Assembly (NCBI GenBank): GCA_900239685.1
Contig: OENT01000736.1
Coordinates: 1-64,000 of the forward strand
Direction of reading: 5' to 3'
Source: Rotaria macrura
Lineage: Eukaryota > Rotifera > Eurotatoria > Philodinida > Philodinidae
DNA: 64,000 nucleotides
In this document: one piece after another, positions 49,690 to 62,308 of the stretch
Position numbering within the stretch: the stretch's first letter is position 1
How the letters are laid out: the number at the start of each line of letters is the position of its first letter
Notes under the pieces: model-generated
What the model was told of the DNA's origin: nothing
Database searches by the model: none
The model's input: the letters and a program-made list of their open reading frames with translations, nothing else
Made by a program: the position numbers and the translations under genes

Positions 49690-49794
49690 GCGTATCACTT
49701 GGCAGATGGTCATATGTATATTGATATTAATGCTCTATTACATTACGAAGCTGTTGATCAATTACCATCATCCTCACATAATCTTAAAAGATAA

Positions 49795-52700
49795 ACTATT
49801 TGATTTGTAACCTTTTCACTTATTTTTCACTACCAGAAATTGATTTTTATCACAAAATTTTACATAAGAAGACTTTCCTGATTGAGATTTATTTTTCTAC
49901 AGTTTTCATTTATTTGAAAATTAGAACACGGATTTAAATGAAAAATATGCAAGATTTTTATTATTCAGATTCGCCTATCTAAATCAATTTAGTTAGACAA
50001 TGCAATGTTTTGTGTCGTACTTTTGACGTTGAAAGATTTGATAGCTAGTACCAAGGGTCATTAAGAATGACGGATGTTGATGTTATTGATAGTGCGGATG
50101 TTAATGATGTTGAAAATAATGATGACATATTCGATGTTAATAATGTTGATACAGATTGATTGTTTATAGCAGTTGGATCAGATTATATATTGATGTTGAA
50201 TCAACTGTAGGCAACAGCTTGGCTATCTCAAGCACAAGAAAACTTTTTCGATATTTCTATACTATGTAGATGACGAATGTTATTCTCGTTCTTTCACATG
50301 TTTCACATTTTTCAATAAAAATGGTGACAAACAAAAGTACGTTAGTTCTTGATTTTCATGTGTCAAAGTTCATAGATTTGATTTATTTAATATTTTAATT
50401 GTTCTTATTTCCTGTTCAGTAGATGCAAGTTTCATCGGATGACGTGAAGTCTTGCATTTTTCTTTTTACTTCTCTATGACTTCCGGGATTAAACAATGAT
50501 TCAATATTAAATGTCTCGTTCTATTGTGGACATTCAGTTTTTATTAAATCAGATGAAATATTTCTAAAAAATAGAAATTTAGCACACTTAAAAAGAAAAA
50601 TATTGAGTTTTTATAAATCAGACAGAAGTTCTAGCTGCATCGTTGCAAGATCTTGAACTAAGTATTATGGAAATTGTGCAGTTTTCCATGTAACTATCTT
50701 ATATCAAGCTTCCTATTCTCAAGAAATCAATTCATCGATAAGTTCTTGCCCCGCAGCAGATTTCTGATACACAAGAGTCTTCTTGTTTTATGTAGCCTAT
50801 GTCAATTTTTTCCATCAGTTAGAGTGAAGGAGCTCGAGGATATTTTCAATTGCCAGTAGACAAAAGATAATTCGTATTCAATCAGTAAATATGAAAGATA
50901 TTTGTGACGACATCATAATCATTCGTAAAACGTGATCTAAGTAGCTCGTTTCTAGATTGAATCTAAGTTTCAGCCATACATAGATGCATCTACATGTTTT
51001 CATTATTGACTACGACTTCTCTAATAAATCTTCGACATCTCACTGAGTCAATAGCATGGTTAAGCAAATCATGACAGTATTTACTCAATGCAGAAAGAAA
51101 AAAGATATGACAAACATGTTGTTGTTGCATCTTGTTATCAATCAAAGAACTAGATCTTTGTTCTAGCAAAGTGATTTCGGTGAATCATTTGATAGATCAT
51201 TTTAATGAATGGTATTCGAAATTCTTTATCAAATGATTCATGCCAATCGTTTGTGAACTTCTCAATATTGACGAAAAAAAAATGTTACGACAGCTACACT
51301 TATGTTGATGGTTGCATGATTGCCGTTGAATACAAAAACATGTTGACAAGTGAATCGAAAGATTGAAATAGAGCATTGAATTGTTGAGTACTTTCAACCG
51401 ATTACTAGTGCATAAAAAGGTAAATAAGATTTGTTATTCTAGATATTTATTTTTCAACCTCAAAATTTGACTGGTTTAGGGGGAAGCATATTTGAGTTTG
51501 TGTTTCTAAATTTCAATAAAGACATTAACAATCGGATGTAGGTTGCGACAACTAATTAAATGATTTATATTTAACTGGGGGAGTATTTTCTTAGATTGAG
51601 TAGGTCATTAGCCCTCTGCATTTGAAAAAAAAATATTGAATGGTGATTCAATATGACGCTGCGCCGTCATTCACCAAGGCATTATGAAACGATGAAGACT
51701 TTCAACTAGAAATTCTCAAGTGAAGCCAAGATATTCCTTTAGCATTATTCAGTTTTCTCAGCAATGGATTGTGCTATTCATTTGCGCATGAAACCATATG
51801 CGAAATATCTCTTCGACTAATAATTTATTCCGATGAAAACAAATGAATTATTAGAAAAATAGCAAAAACAAAACGTTTTTAGCGCAAATGCATAAGTACA
51901 GGAGAAAGAAAATGACTTTTATTGTTTCATACACCAGCCATTGAATCTTTCGTTTCGTCTCGATAACACCATAATGCTTAATTCTCTTACAACAAAGATA
52001 TTCAGTAATTTTATCGTTCTTCTTTATGATTCTTCGCCTGAAAGTAAACACAAAAATAAATTTACAACATTAAGTAAAAAGCTACCTTTGAAAACAGTTA
52101 AATGTCATCGATAAAATTTGATTTATTACGGAACTTTCAAAAAAGAACATAGTTTTATAAATGCAATAACAATCACGTTGCTCCAAATAAATACATCTTT
52201 CAGTATGAACAAGTCGATGTATCATAAGGAACATGATGCGTCCACATTGAAAATCAAGGACAATGATCTTCTCGGTATTAAACAGAGACCACTCGAACAA
52301 TGTCGCAGCCAATCTTTATCGAAATCTTTACATTCGAATGTATTGTAATGAAATCATCTTATCCATGTCGGATTATTCAATTGGATCAATAAATTGTTTG
52401 GTTTTTCTTATTCATAAAATCATGTTTTGCAGATCAATCAAGAATCATGGAAATTGAATCTTTTTTTTCTTGATCTGTCGATAATTTCAAATTGAATCAT
52501 TATAAACTGAGTCGTCATTTTCAAAACATGAAATACTTAAGGCTGCCGTTTTCTTTCTAGATTGACATATTCATTTCCGATCGCCGTTACGAAGTACAAG
52601 CATTATGAAATATCAACGGTAATGAAAATCTGAAGTCTTGTTTTGATAATATTTTCTATTGACTTTCACAGTTACTAATCTAATGTATATAGTGAACGCA

Positions 52701-52861
52701 TTTTATGCTGAGATGAATATAATAGCGAAATGAAAACTTAATATCGGTAACTACCGACAACTATTGACCGATCAAAATGCTTGTTCCAAAAGGCATAATA
52801 GTGTATGGATATATATAGAATCGTAATCTGACTAATGCTTACTAAGTGATAGTTGATTCCT
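49795..52861. other. Gene-poor stretch downstream of TFIP11
   Basis: Mostly unassignable AT-rich sequence. At 50060-50160 a run of GATGTTAATGATGTTGA-like words encodes only Asp/Asn/Val on the plus strand and looks like a decayed simple repeat. A small hairpin-forming palindrome (ATGACG...CGTCAT with GGTGA/TCACC) lies near 51642-51676. ORFs at 52082-52457 overlap on both strands and are treated as chance. Confidence 0.4.
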
Positions 52862-53059
52862 TCAAGAAGACTTTTTTGTTTGATTAGCTTGATAAACGTG
52901 AGTACTTCTTTCCATTGAATATATTTGTTCGTCTGCGTAGAGTTTTATGTGTACTGCATTCACACCAAGAATATATGCAGTCATGAAAAATAGACCGAAC
53001 GTCTCAAATATCAAGTACATTATTAATGAATACGGACTTCGGTCGCGTCGAATGCATTG
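52862..53059 (-). other. Orphan exon-like island, membrane protein C-terminus
   Basis: The minus strand is open for 65 codons from just after a TAA to TGA 52864..52862. It encodes a hydrophobic segment (YSLIMYLIFETFGLFFMTAY) followed by a polar tail (VHIKLYADEQIYSMERS...). Codon use is varied rather than AT-biased, and the layout suits the last exon of a small membrane protein. No acceptor in the right phase was found with certainty (an AG at CCGAAG is possible), so a complete gene cannot be built. Confidence 0.3.
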
Positions 53060-53551
53060 TTAATGCTGGTATTTATACTGTGATTTTAATGTTTTCATTT
53101 TGAAAGAGTTGCATTCTTTTCAAGTTAGATCATCGATTTAGTCTAACATTATCGAAGAACATACTTAGAAATGTTTTAGTTCCTTTTTCTTTTCATTCAT
53201 TTGTATCGATAAATCACACAAGAAAGAGAAAGAGAGAAAAAAGAAATGTAGGATTCCGAAGAAATGTATGTATTACATAATTTTATATTAATTTAGTGCT
53301 TCAATCATATGAGAAAATATTGATTTTTTATTATCAATGATATCAGACGAGTCTGTTTGATTTTACGAAAAAGAATATTTCATCTTCTTTTTAAATTTTA
53401 GATAGATATTAGATCAAATAATCTATTTTTGATGGCATCGTCCATGTTTTTATTAGTCATCTGTGATTATTTGATCATTTAATGAGTTTCATAAGAAAAA
53501 AATTTTCAAGCATCATATGGGTTGTTTATTTATTGCTTTCTATAAACATAC

Positions 53552-53710
53552 TAATCCGAAGATTTTTTTCTCTGTAAAGAAAATACGTATAAAATGACAA
53601 AATTTCATATCGACGACATTTACTGAAGAAGTTAGCTGAGATATATCGAGGCATTTCATAGGATGCACCACAGGTATCTCATCGACTGTTTGTTTCGTAT
53701 GTTTTGACAT
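53552..53710 (-). other. Orphan first-exon-like island
   Basis: ATG 53710 opens 53 codons (SKHTKQTVDEIPVVHPMKCL...) ending exactly at a strong GTATGT donor in phase 0. Composition is protein-like. It could be the first exon of the same gene as the island at 52862-53059, but the phases do not join directly, so an undetected middle exon or decay must be assumed. Confidence 0.25.
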
Positions 53711-53998
53711 ATACTTGGCGACGAGAGAAAAAAAGATCTCACACCCGTGAACATCCGATACAGCATCATTGTCGAGTTAGAATGGAAAACACATCCCAGT
53801 AATTTCTTGTTCCTTCTATATCTACCACCGGTTCCGATGATGCAGCTTTATATGTTTTCTTTCGCTCTTCTCTCCTCTCGTCTTCGGCGTATCCTCTTCT
53901 TTTTTTTCAGAACATCTTTTTTTTGGACGTGGGTGGATTCTGATTGTCGTTGTTGTTACACGCATACATAACTACGTATCTATATTCTATTCTTCTGG

Positions 53999-54002
<4 letters not shown>

Positions 54003-54037
<35 letters not shown>

Positions 54038-54038
54038 T
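54003..54038. repeat. (TA)n microsatellite just upstream of the LIM gene start
   Basis: A near-perfect AT dinucleotide run ends 2 bp before the ATG at 54041, in the presumed 5' UTR or promoter of the zyxin-family gene. Length variation could affect transcription or initiation there. Confidence 0.85.
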
Positions 54039-54040
54039 CG

Positions 54041-57000
54041 ATGTCTTCGTCGTCATTATCATCAAAAAATAATACATTTGTTCAAAATCAAGCACAATAC
54101 TTCAATCGACAAAATAGTACTTTGAATTCAGCAATGAATATAAATCGTCAATCGCCAGGTCCATCATCCACAGCAACTCGTTTAGTTGGACCAAAACCAT
54201 TTTATCGCTCACGAATAACCCCTGATCCATTTGATTATACAAATACAAATCGACAACAAAATGAATATCAACAATCTGTTCAAAATCCATCTCACCGTCG
54301 TTATTCATTTAATCAAATAAACGGTAAGAATTAACAGAAAAAAGAACTACTGTGCATGTTATTTTGTCGATTGTTATCTATTTCTGCTATTTGATTGGTT
54401 CAAGCATGATGCATGAAAAAAGTGTGCCTAATTTTCGTATTTTAGTAAATGATAATAATACTGATGATGTTGACGATGACGACGATGATGATGGTGATGA
54501 TGGTGATGATGAAGATAATGATAATGACAATGATGAATCCATCTCATCAGATGAATCACTCGCAATTGAATTCCCACCACCACCTAGTGCTTTTTCTACA
54601 TCACCAGTAATCAATAATACTTACCAATTTGTGCCTGTTAAAAAACCATTTGTTCAAGCAACTATTGGTCGATCAGATTCAGGTGAAAAATAATGAAAAA
54701 AAACTTTCCTAACCATTTTTGTTCATATAAATTTTCTATTATAGTTTCAAACATCATATTATAAAATCTCGTAGGATTTCATTTTACGTATTACTATTTT
54801 TACCATTTGCATGTTTTGTGGTGACTATATTTGAATGTACACTATTGTTTGTGTTCCATGCTATTTCGGCTTTTATGCCAGTCAAGAAAGGAGAAATACT
54901 AACTATAGAGTCGTTTCTTATCAAAGATCGGGTGATATATCGAAGGTTATAGACACGTTGGCACGTTCTGAGTATTATTACATATACGTACATAACGATC
55001 TTTAGTTGACAACATAAAGAACGATTCTTGTTAACGTAGCCAATCATCGTAAAGAGAATAGAGAAGATTGCATGTTGAAGATATACCTCGATGAAGCGAT
55101 CAAGGTTCCTTTGCTCGAAATGAGCAATCAACTCTTCGTTTTGTTTGTCTAATATTGCAAAAAAAAAAGAATCCGAATTATTGAATCAGATTAGTTACTT
55201 CTTTTTGTTTTCTTCATTGTTTACTTAGGTTCTTCACTGTCGAATTCGTACTTATCCGATCATGAAACATCATCAGCAACCATTGTTAAACCATCACAAT
55301 ATCAACAGTTTCGTTCGACAACACCAACTAGTAATAATTTCAATAATAGTCGTCGTAAGTATGCTGTTGTTTATTTTATAAGAATCGATCGCATCGAATA
55401 TTTTCATTTCTTTGTATTTGTTCGTTAAAGCTGTTATTAGTGTAAGTGCATCTCAATCACCTGTTATAACGATTGCATCGAGAGGTTCACCAAATCGATC
55501 TGAAATACGTTTTTCATCATCGCCAAATCCATCGAAATCGACTTTTAAAGAAATTCGTATATCACGACCAGACTCACCATCGATATTAATTAATCGTCAA
55601 GGAATCAAGAATCAACCAATTAATTTTGTCAATGGCAATGATAATGCTTTTCATATTTCACTTGGTGCACCGACAACGACCAGCCAAAGAGAAGTATCTG
55701 TATCATCTCCTGTACCATCGATTCATATGCTTGGACGAACATCACCGGTATAATATCAAATTATCGAATATATTAATAGATGTATATATATATATATGTT
55801 TAAAACAAACATAATTTCTTTTCAGTCAATTCGCCAGATTGATATGCATCATGATCCTGCTATCGATAGTCGATTTACATCAAATGTAGTTGCTAATCGT
55901 TTTAAATCATTAATGGCTTTTACAAGTCCGAATAGTAATCAATCTCCTGTATTTGATAATGTTGAACGTCGATCACCATCTATTGTAAATCTTCCACCAG
56001 CATCATCTTCAAATACCCATTCAACATCATTTACAATGCGAAGTGGAAATTCAATGAAACGAGATTCATCTGATGTTGATCATTTAACAAAATTATTGAT
56101 GAAAAGTATGAATTCATCTAATGAGCCGAATTTTTTTGGTTAGTTCAAAATTTTAATCTATTTCAAACATCATGAAATTGCTTTTTTTCTTTCTTTTCAA
56201 AAGGTATGTGTGCTAGATGTAATGATGAAATCGTTGGAGAAGAAAATGGACTTGTAGCTATGGATAGAATGTATCATGTATCATGTTTTACATGTACTAT
56301 GTGCGGAGGTCGGTTGCGTGGTATGCATTTTTATTCAATGGAAAATAAACCATATTGTGAATCATGTTATATAGTACGTTAAATGTATAAATTGATGAAT
56401 TAAATTAATATCGATTGTTTCTTTAGAATTCATTAGAAAAATGTGTCGTCTGTGCAAGACCAATTACTGATAGAGTAAGTTACGTAAAAAAGAAAGAAAT
56501 CTTATACCAAAAGAAACGACAAATTAAAGAAACAATAGAAATCCAGATGTCGAAAGACTACAGTAAATGATTATAAAATAAAAGTAATTATATGTCATTA
56601 TAAGATAGAAAATATGACTGCAATTCACAATTATCAATTGTTTGATAAATATGTAGAAGGTCATCGATGTTCTTCGGTTCTGTATTGACTGTAGAGTTAA
56701 CCGTGTTTGAGTGTTAATATGATTGTTGTCGAACCGATTGTGGATATTTATTATATTCTATCATGTCTTTGTTGTACTAATAGATTCTCCGTGCAACGGG
56801 TAAACCTTATCATGCCGAATGTTTTTGCTGTATTGTTTGCCATAAAAGTCTCGATGGTGTACCGTTTACTATTGATGCAACCATGGAAGTACATTGTATT
56901 GAATGCTTTCATCAAAAATTCGCGCCACGTTGTTATGCATGCCATCGACCTATATTACCTGTGAATGGTCAAGAAGAAACTATACGTATCGTTGCACTTG

Positions 57001-57207
57001 ATCGAAGTTATCATATTGATTGTTATCGATGTGAAGTGAGTTGTAAAATGCAAATGACATTTATGTTTTTATTATGTATCTCTCTTTGGTTTTCAGAATT
57101 GTAAAGTACAATTTACAATTGAAGAAGGATGTTTTCCTATAGATGATCATCTTCTATGTGTTCATTGCAATCGTATTTATTCAAAAACAATGTTTGGTCA
57201 TACATAA
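54041..57207 (+). CDS. Zyxin/LPP/TRIP6-family triple-LIM protein
   Basis: At least nine exons from ATG 54041 to TAA 57205-57207. The N-terminal ~400 residues are low-complexity (Ser, Asn, Gln, Pro), with an acidic Asp run (about 54466-54540) and a PPPPSAF proline motif of the kind that binds EVH1/profilin-type partners. Three C-terminal LIM domains follow. LIM1 is MCARCNDEIVGEENG...CESCYI and LIM2 is KCVVCARPITDRILRATGKPYHAECF...CIECFHQKFAPRC. LIM3 is CYACHRPILPVNGQEETIRIVALDRSYHIDCYRCE...CVHCNRIYSK. The GQEETxRIVALDR signature places it with zyxin, LPP and TRIP6 rather than ajuba/LIMD1. These proteins sit at focal adhesions and actin stress fibres, sense tension and shuttle to the nucleus. 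The LIM3 end is shorter than in vertebrates. The exact orthologue is not assignable. Confidence 0.88.
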
Positions 57208-60200
57208 GTTTTGCTTTTTTTAAACATTATGATAACTATTATCGTCGTCATTATTATAACTATTATTATAATTATTATTTATACAGATAGCGATCGATTC
57301 AATGTATGATATTTGTTTTGTTTTTCTACTTGTCCTTTTCTTTTGCATTGTGTTCTTTCGGATTAATGTAGAATCAATCTTTTTTTTTCCTTTCTTTTTC
57401 GCTTGGTCTACTACACTGTTTAGTATGAAAAACTTTCTTCGTTTTGTTTTTGCGAAATCTTTCCAGCCCGCTCTTGTCTTTTTTTCTGTTTTAATCTTCT
57501 TCTTTTTTCTTACGTGGATAACATGAATATTTGTATTAAGTATTGTGATTTTATTTCGAACAAAGGATGATTTCAAATGAATGAGTACGAATGATTTTTA
57601 GCATTGATCGACTCCATTTCATTATGTATTTGTTTAGATTGACTGTATTTGACCTTGTTTTATAAAAATAAATTTTACTATACTATATTTACATAGTTTT
57701 AATTATGTCTCATGTGTAAGAACATGGCGAACAGTGTAGATATAATTGGACTATTAAAAAAAGTCATATAGATAGCTATGCTATTGTTAGTAGAACAGAT
57801 AAGCATGTCAACAGATGTAAAAAAAAAGCTTCCCTATATGACAGACACACATATATATATATATTAGTCAAAGTAAATAGATTTTCGTTTTATCTCGGCA
57901 AATTGATTGATATAGGAGTTTACAAGAAACATATTAGAATTATGAATTTCAAAATATTATTCTTTGATTTTATACTCGACATTATATAATAACAATTTAT
58001 TCTTGTGTTTTTCGTTCAAATATCTCAAACCTAAAATGATGACTATTATTATTGATTGATGATGAATCTGACTACAATATTGTTTACATTTGTAAATGGT
58101 TGCTGTCAATTAAATACGAATAGAGTCGATACGGCTAATAAATGTACGTATCTGTTGATTGTTTTCAGTTTTTCTTTTAGGGTGGAGAATATGTATTCTA
58201 TTACAATACAGAATTCTACTAGCATGTTCTTGATTATTTGTCTAAAATATGTTGCCTATTAAGACTATTATATTGTTATTATCATGACGATATGTATAGA
58301 AGACACCCTGGATGTTTGTTCCTGGAAGATACGAGATAAAATCTATAAATAAGAATTCTCATATGCGAACAATGTACACAATGTTATTCTAGAATTATTT
58401 GGTCTAGTAGTATCTGCGAATTAGTGTAACTTACTGTAAAAATTATGATTGAAGAAGAAATTTTGCTGGAAAACATAGTTTATTTCTATTTCTGATTAAT
58501 TAATAGAAAATAGAATATTTTCGTAAAAAGAAATATTTATTTTCATGACTTCTTTTCACTTCGTAACCTTTTGAAAAGCGTAGAATAATCTAATAATGAA
58601 CGCAAAAGAAAAAACGTCATCTGTTACAAAGTAGACGTTGTTGTACTTCGAAAATATTTCATCTGCTTCATAAAGACTCGAATTATTTATGTTGGAATTA
58701 ATAAAACAATGTAGATCTTCGGGTGCAGCAATGATATCAGACGTATTAATAAAAATTTATAACTTATTGGCAATTGTAAATCCTGTACATTCTAATCATA
58801 GAATTTTATAATACATACAGATTCGTATAAAATTGTATAGTTCTTATTAGTTATAGTATTCAATCATCGAAAAATTCACAAATCGTAGTAAAGCAGCTGT
58901 GTGTCTGAATTGATGATATGTTTGTATAATGACACTTGTCAATATAGAAATGATGTCATTCATCGTTGTATATATATATATATATCATGATAAGAAACAG
59001 CATGATAATTCTAATTGAAGAACATTAACATCTAATTGTATATCAGGATTCTTACTTAGAATTGCTGGTATAGTTTCTATTATCAGCTTTCCGTTGTTCA
59101 CTGAATAACAGCTATGCACTGGAATAGTTCGGACTCTATCTATATTATATCAAACATCTAGACCTGAGGACGTAGCTGCTTATATTTTAGTATCAGGTCA
59201 TCTAAGGAGATAATAGTCATAACGACCGAAATGAAGATCAAAACACTTATGGAAGTGCTTTCTTTCATAGCACCAATATGTATATTAGCTTTTCCCTTCT
59301 CGTGTCTTTCATTAGGAACAAGTCAGTACTTACTAGTTGAGTATTCGTTCTGTTTATTCATTGAAAATAATAAATAGCATTATTAGTTATTTATTTTCTA
59401 ATATTTACCAGACTCTTCATATGAATATACACTTACAACAAAACAAGTTTCGACAAAATTAGAACTCTATATTTCTTGTTCGATGAAGGCTATTAATTAT
59501 TTCTTGTTGACATGAATTAGTCTGCTATATCGCTTGAAAATTTTTTTTGTGTACATATCTATAAATGATAATTTCGTTTGAAAATAATCAAATAAAAATA
59601 CGAACATATTTTTATTTAGTCTCTTTTGTGGTGTGAACATGAATCAATTGGATTAATTTGAAATTTTTTTTTCTTACTCTTTAGTTCATTATTTGTTTAC
59701 ACAGTGATTTGTGTTCAAACTCGATACCTTGAAAATAAAGCAAGTGACATGTTTGCTTGTTCGGCGAGAAAATTTACATAATAGCTTCTGTTGAAACGAG
59801 AAACGAATTTTATCGGATAAAAATTCATTCAGATCTATTAATTGATATCAGAACTTGACCTTGTTAATGTATAGAATAGATTCGTATTTATTCAATGACT
59901 AGTCGAATAACACACTGGAGCGCATCAGTGATCTATTTTATTTTCTGGTTTTACTTGTCTCTCATATGAAATATTGTTGTGTAGAAGATTGTTGCATTCT
60001 GCAACGAGCGTTAGTGTGTGTGTCCTAATGAACATCATAATCTACAGTCATGGTTTGTTAATCTTCTCGTTTATCATTATTCTTGCATTGTGACCGCATA
60101 TCAATGCTGACACTAGTATCAAATGAGAAAATGTTTTTTGTTACTGAAACCTCATTGTGATATTTAAATAAATATTGTACTCTGTCCGAACGATAGTCTA

Positions 60201-60415
60201 AAACGTTACTATATGCAAACAAAGAATCAAAATCAAGATTTTATTTATAGTAGATGAAAGGAAAACAAACTTGTCTTGGAAACAATTTTTCACCTGTTGT
60301 TTTTATAGTAATCCCTATCTGCAAATGAGTAGGAAGGTATGTGAAGCGAACTACAAAAATCCTAGCACACTTCCAAGCTGATATGCGCGTTATTATTAAT
60401 CACTTCTACTAGAAG
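57208..60415. other. Gene-poor stretch after the LIM gene
   Basis: The 3' UTR of the LIM gene probably ends near AATAAA at 57667. A pyrimidine/purine-rich block at 57330-57530 opens frames on both strands but is low-complexity. (TA)n runs occur near 57850 and 58970. At 59231 an ATG starts a 46-codon frame with a signal-peptide-like N-terminus (MEVLSFIAPICILAFPFS) followed by a GTCAGT donor-like site. It may be a leader exon, but no partner exon was found. Confidence 0.4.
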
Positions 60416-60552
60416 TAGTGGCGGCGCCTGGGGCGGGTTCAGCCCACCCTGAAAATTTTCTAAAGCCCTTGACACAAAGTTTTGTAGCAGCGTCAGAGAT
60501 GCTCTCGAATGGGCTCAGCCCACCTTCAAGGAAATTCCTGGCGCCGCTACTA
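60416..60552. mobile_element. hAT-like MITE with 8-bp target duplication
   Basis: A 137-bp, unusually GC-rich element. Its ends are TAGTGGCGGCGCC and, on the right, GGCGCCGCTACTA, i.e. inverted repeats differing at one position. It is flanked by ACTAGAAG (60408-60415) and ACTGGAAG (60553-60560), an 8-bp duplication with one difference, as hAT transposases make. A second internal inverted pair (GGGTTCAGCCCACC / GGGCTCAGCCCACC) is visible. No coding capacity; an ORF across it is a by-product. Confidence 0.8.
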
Positions 60553-61302
60553 ACTGGAAGATAGCCGAAATGATTGAAGAAATTTTGCAAGAATGTTGAC
60601 TCAAGTAAAAACAAAATTTTGATGATATTCATGTAAAAAGAGTACTATAAATTATTCCAAAAAAATGACTAACGAATTCGATCCGAGCTCGAGTCTCAAT
60701 CAATGAGCGTCAAAAAAGAAATAGTAATTGATATGCTTAAAAAACTCACTCCATCAGTAGTTGATTCATTCAATGTGATTTTGTTGCCAAATTAGTATTA
60801 GTGACCTATGAAGAAAAATTCATCGCTTTTATACTCTATTCAAGCAGCTGCGCCTACACAAGAAAAGCAGAAGCAACAATGCGACCTATCGTTTGAAGGA
60901 ACACATAGAAAATATACAACGACAAGATGAAGGACTATTCATTGTAACCTTTCAACTTAAAATTAGATTAATATCAAGCGACGATACTGTCACGTCAGTT
61001 CTTTTCTCATTACCAAATAACAGAAAAATCGTTACGCAAAGGAAGAATATGAGAATATCAATGATTTCAGACACGAAGAAAATAATTGACCCGGACACGT
61101 ATACAAGACGACGGAATGAGTATATCACTGAATAAAAAGAATAACAAACAAATACAGACGTTCACAGGAATCCGTATTTATACACATGCAAATACAAACA
61201 CAAAAAATATGCTTACTTCTTGTTTTTGCTCTCTTCTCCAACAGGTATTCACCTCAATTGTCCTTGCTTGCATATTGGTACTCAGAAGATTCATGCCGAC
61301 AA
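60553..61302. other. Spacer between foldback elements
   Basis: It holds a 121-codon and an 80-codon plus-strand frame (60893-61451), neither with a recognised domain. The latter part of the longer one lies inside the next repeat, so both are doubted. Confidence 0.4.
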
Positions 61303-61605
61303 CTGAATTCAATCGGATCCCATCGGATTTCATGGTGCATTTCTGTAAAACCGACATAATCCTGGTTGTGGAACGACATTCGGATCCTTCAGATTGGAGT
61401 CCGATCGAATTCGATTATCGGAGTCCGTCTACATCCGTTATAGGGTTCTGACAGACTTCTAATGACATCATCTGGTATTAATTGGCACTCAAGTAATAAG
61501 TCGCCATTTACCCGTCAAATCCAATATTCATTCCTCAACCAGGATTCCGATAGGATTTCGTTGGTTGATCGGATCCGGTCGGATCCAGCATCAGATTCAA
61601 TCACC
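61303..61605. mobile_element. GGATCC-rich foldback element
   Basis: The left arm (61303-61390) and the right arm (61517-61605) are inverted copies at about 75 percent by eye. Shared blocks are GGATCC...GGAT, then after the same ~42-nt spacing ATCCTGGTTG, then GGAA..A..ATT.GGAT. The arms are separated by ~125 bp. There are no clear target duplications. It is probably a decayed MITE. Confidence 0.55.
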
Positions 61606-61821
61606 TGGTTTGGAAGTGTCGGGTTAGCATTAAAATTGAAAATAATGCATTGATTTATTTTCCAAGAAAAATTGATTAATATGAAATCTTTAGAATAAAG
61701 AGTAGTATCTGTACTAGGCATGCTAATTTTGTGAATACATCGGCATTAAATGTTTTCTTTATCATAATTCACCAATGCATTATTTGCACTTGTAATGCTA
61801 ACCCGACACCTCTTACCTGGG
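61604..61821. mobile_element. Foldback element with GTGTCGGGTTAGCATT arms
   Basis: Inverted arms of about 48 nt (61604-61651 and 61773-61821) share GTGTCGGGTTAGCATTA followed by AATAATGCATTG, with CCTGG/CCAGG near the outer ends. The 120-bp centre is AT-rich and non-coding. It abuts the preceding foldback element directly. The superfamily is not assignable because the outer ends and target duplication are unclear. Confidence 0.65.
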
Positions 61822-62308
61822 TATTTCGTTTGTAAAAATCTAACAATGTGTGTTTGCTTGGCCATACTTATAAAAGTAAGCAAATTTTCTCGATAAATCC
61901 AAGTAAATATTCAATTATTCCATGTACAATTGAATTCTACCTTCAAGATAGATCCTGTAGTTCCCCTACCACTCACTGTAGTATTTTTCGTTTATTCAAG
62001 TCAATTGTAACTAAAGAAGACCAGCGCTATCGGAGGATGTCTAAAGTCGTTCAAACATATAGAAATACATCCTAGAAATCATTAGGATACATTAGGTATT
62101 GATAGATGCCACTGATTCCTGTCACACATATATTTTTTCTGATTGGAGAAACTTCTTATACAAGATAATCGATCAAAGAAATTATTGCAATTAAGATTCT
62201 TGTAGCAAATATTTTATGGAAGCATGAGCTTGTATGTTTTACTCAAAATTAATATTTCAAAATTAATTTGTTTTTCATAGTGATCATGCTTAGGCAGAAG
62301 TCCGAAAT
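61822..62308. other. Spacer between foldback elements, nothing recognised
   Basis: About 490 bp of AT-rich sequence. A 75-codon plus frame (61848-62075) has no recognised domain. Confidence 0.4.

Noticed and set aside
52082-52457. Three overlapping ORFs on both strands
   Set aside because: Mutually overlapping, mostly lacking ATG at the given start, with no domain or splice context.
57220-57576. 118-aa Lys-rich minus ORF and 74-aa Phe-rich plus ORF
   Set aside because: Both come from a polypyrimidine/polypurine block in the LIM gene 3' region and have no protein-like pattern.
60396-60632. 78-aa minus ORF with Gly/Ala-rich middle
   Set aside because: The GC-rich part is the hAT-like MITE, and the rest is AT-rich flank.
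61086-61451. 121-aa plus ORF
   Set aside because: Its C-terminal half is the arm of a foldback element and no domain is recognisable.
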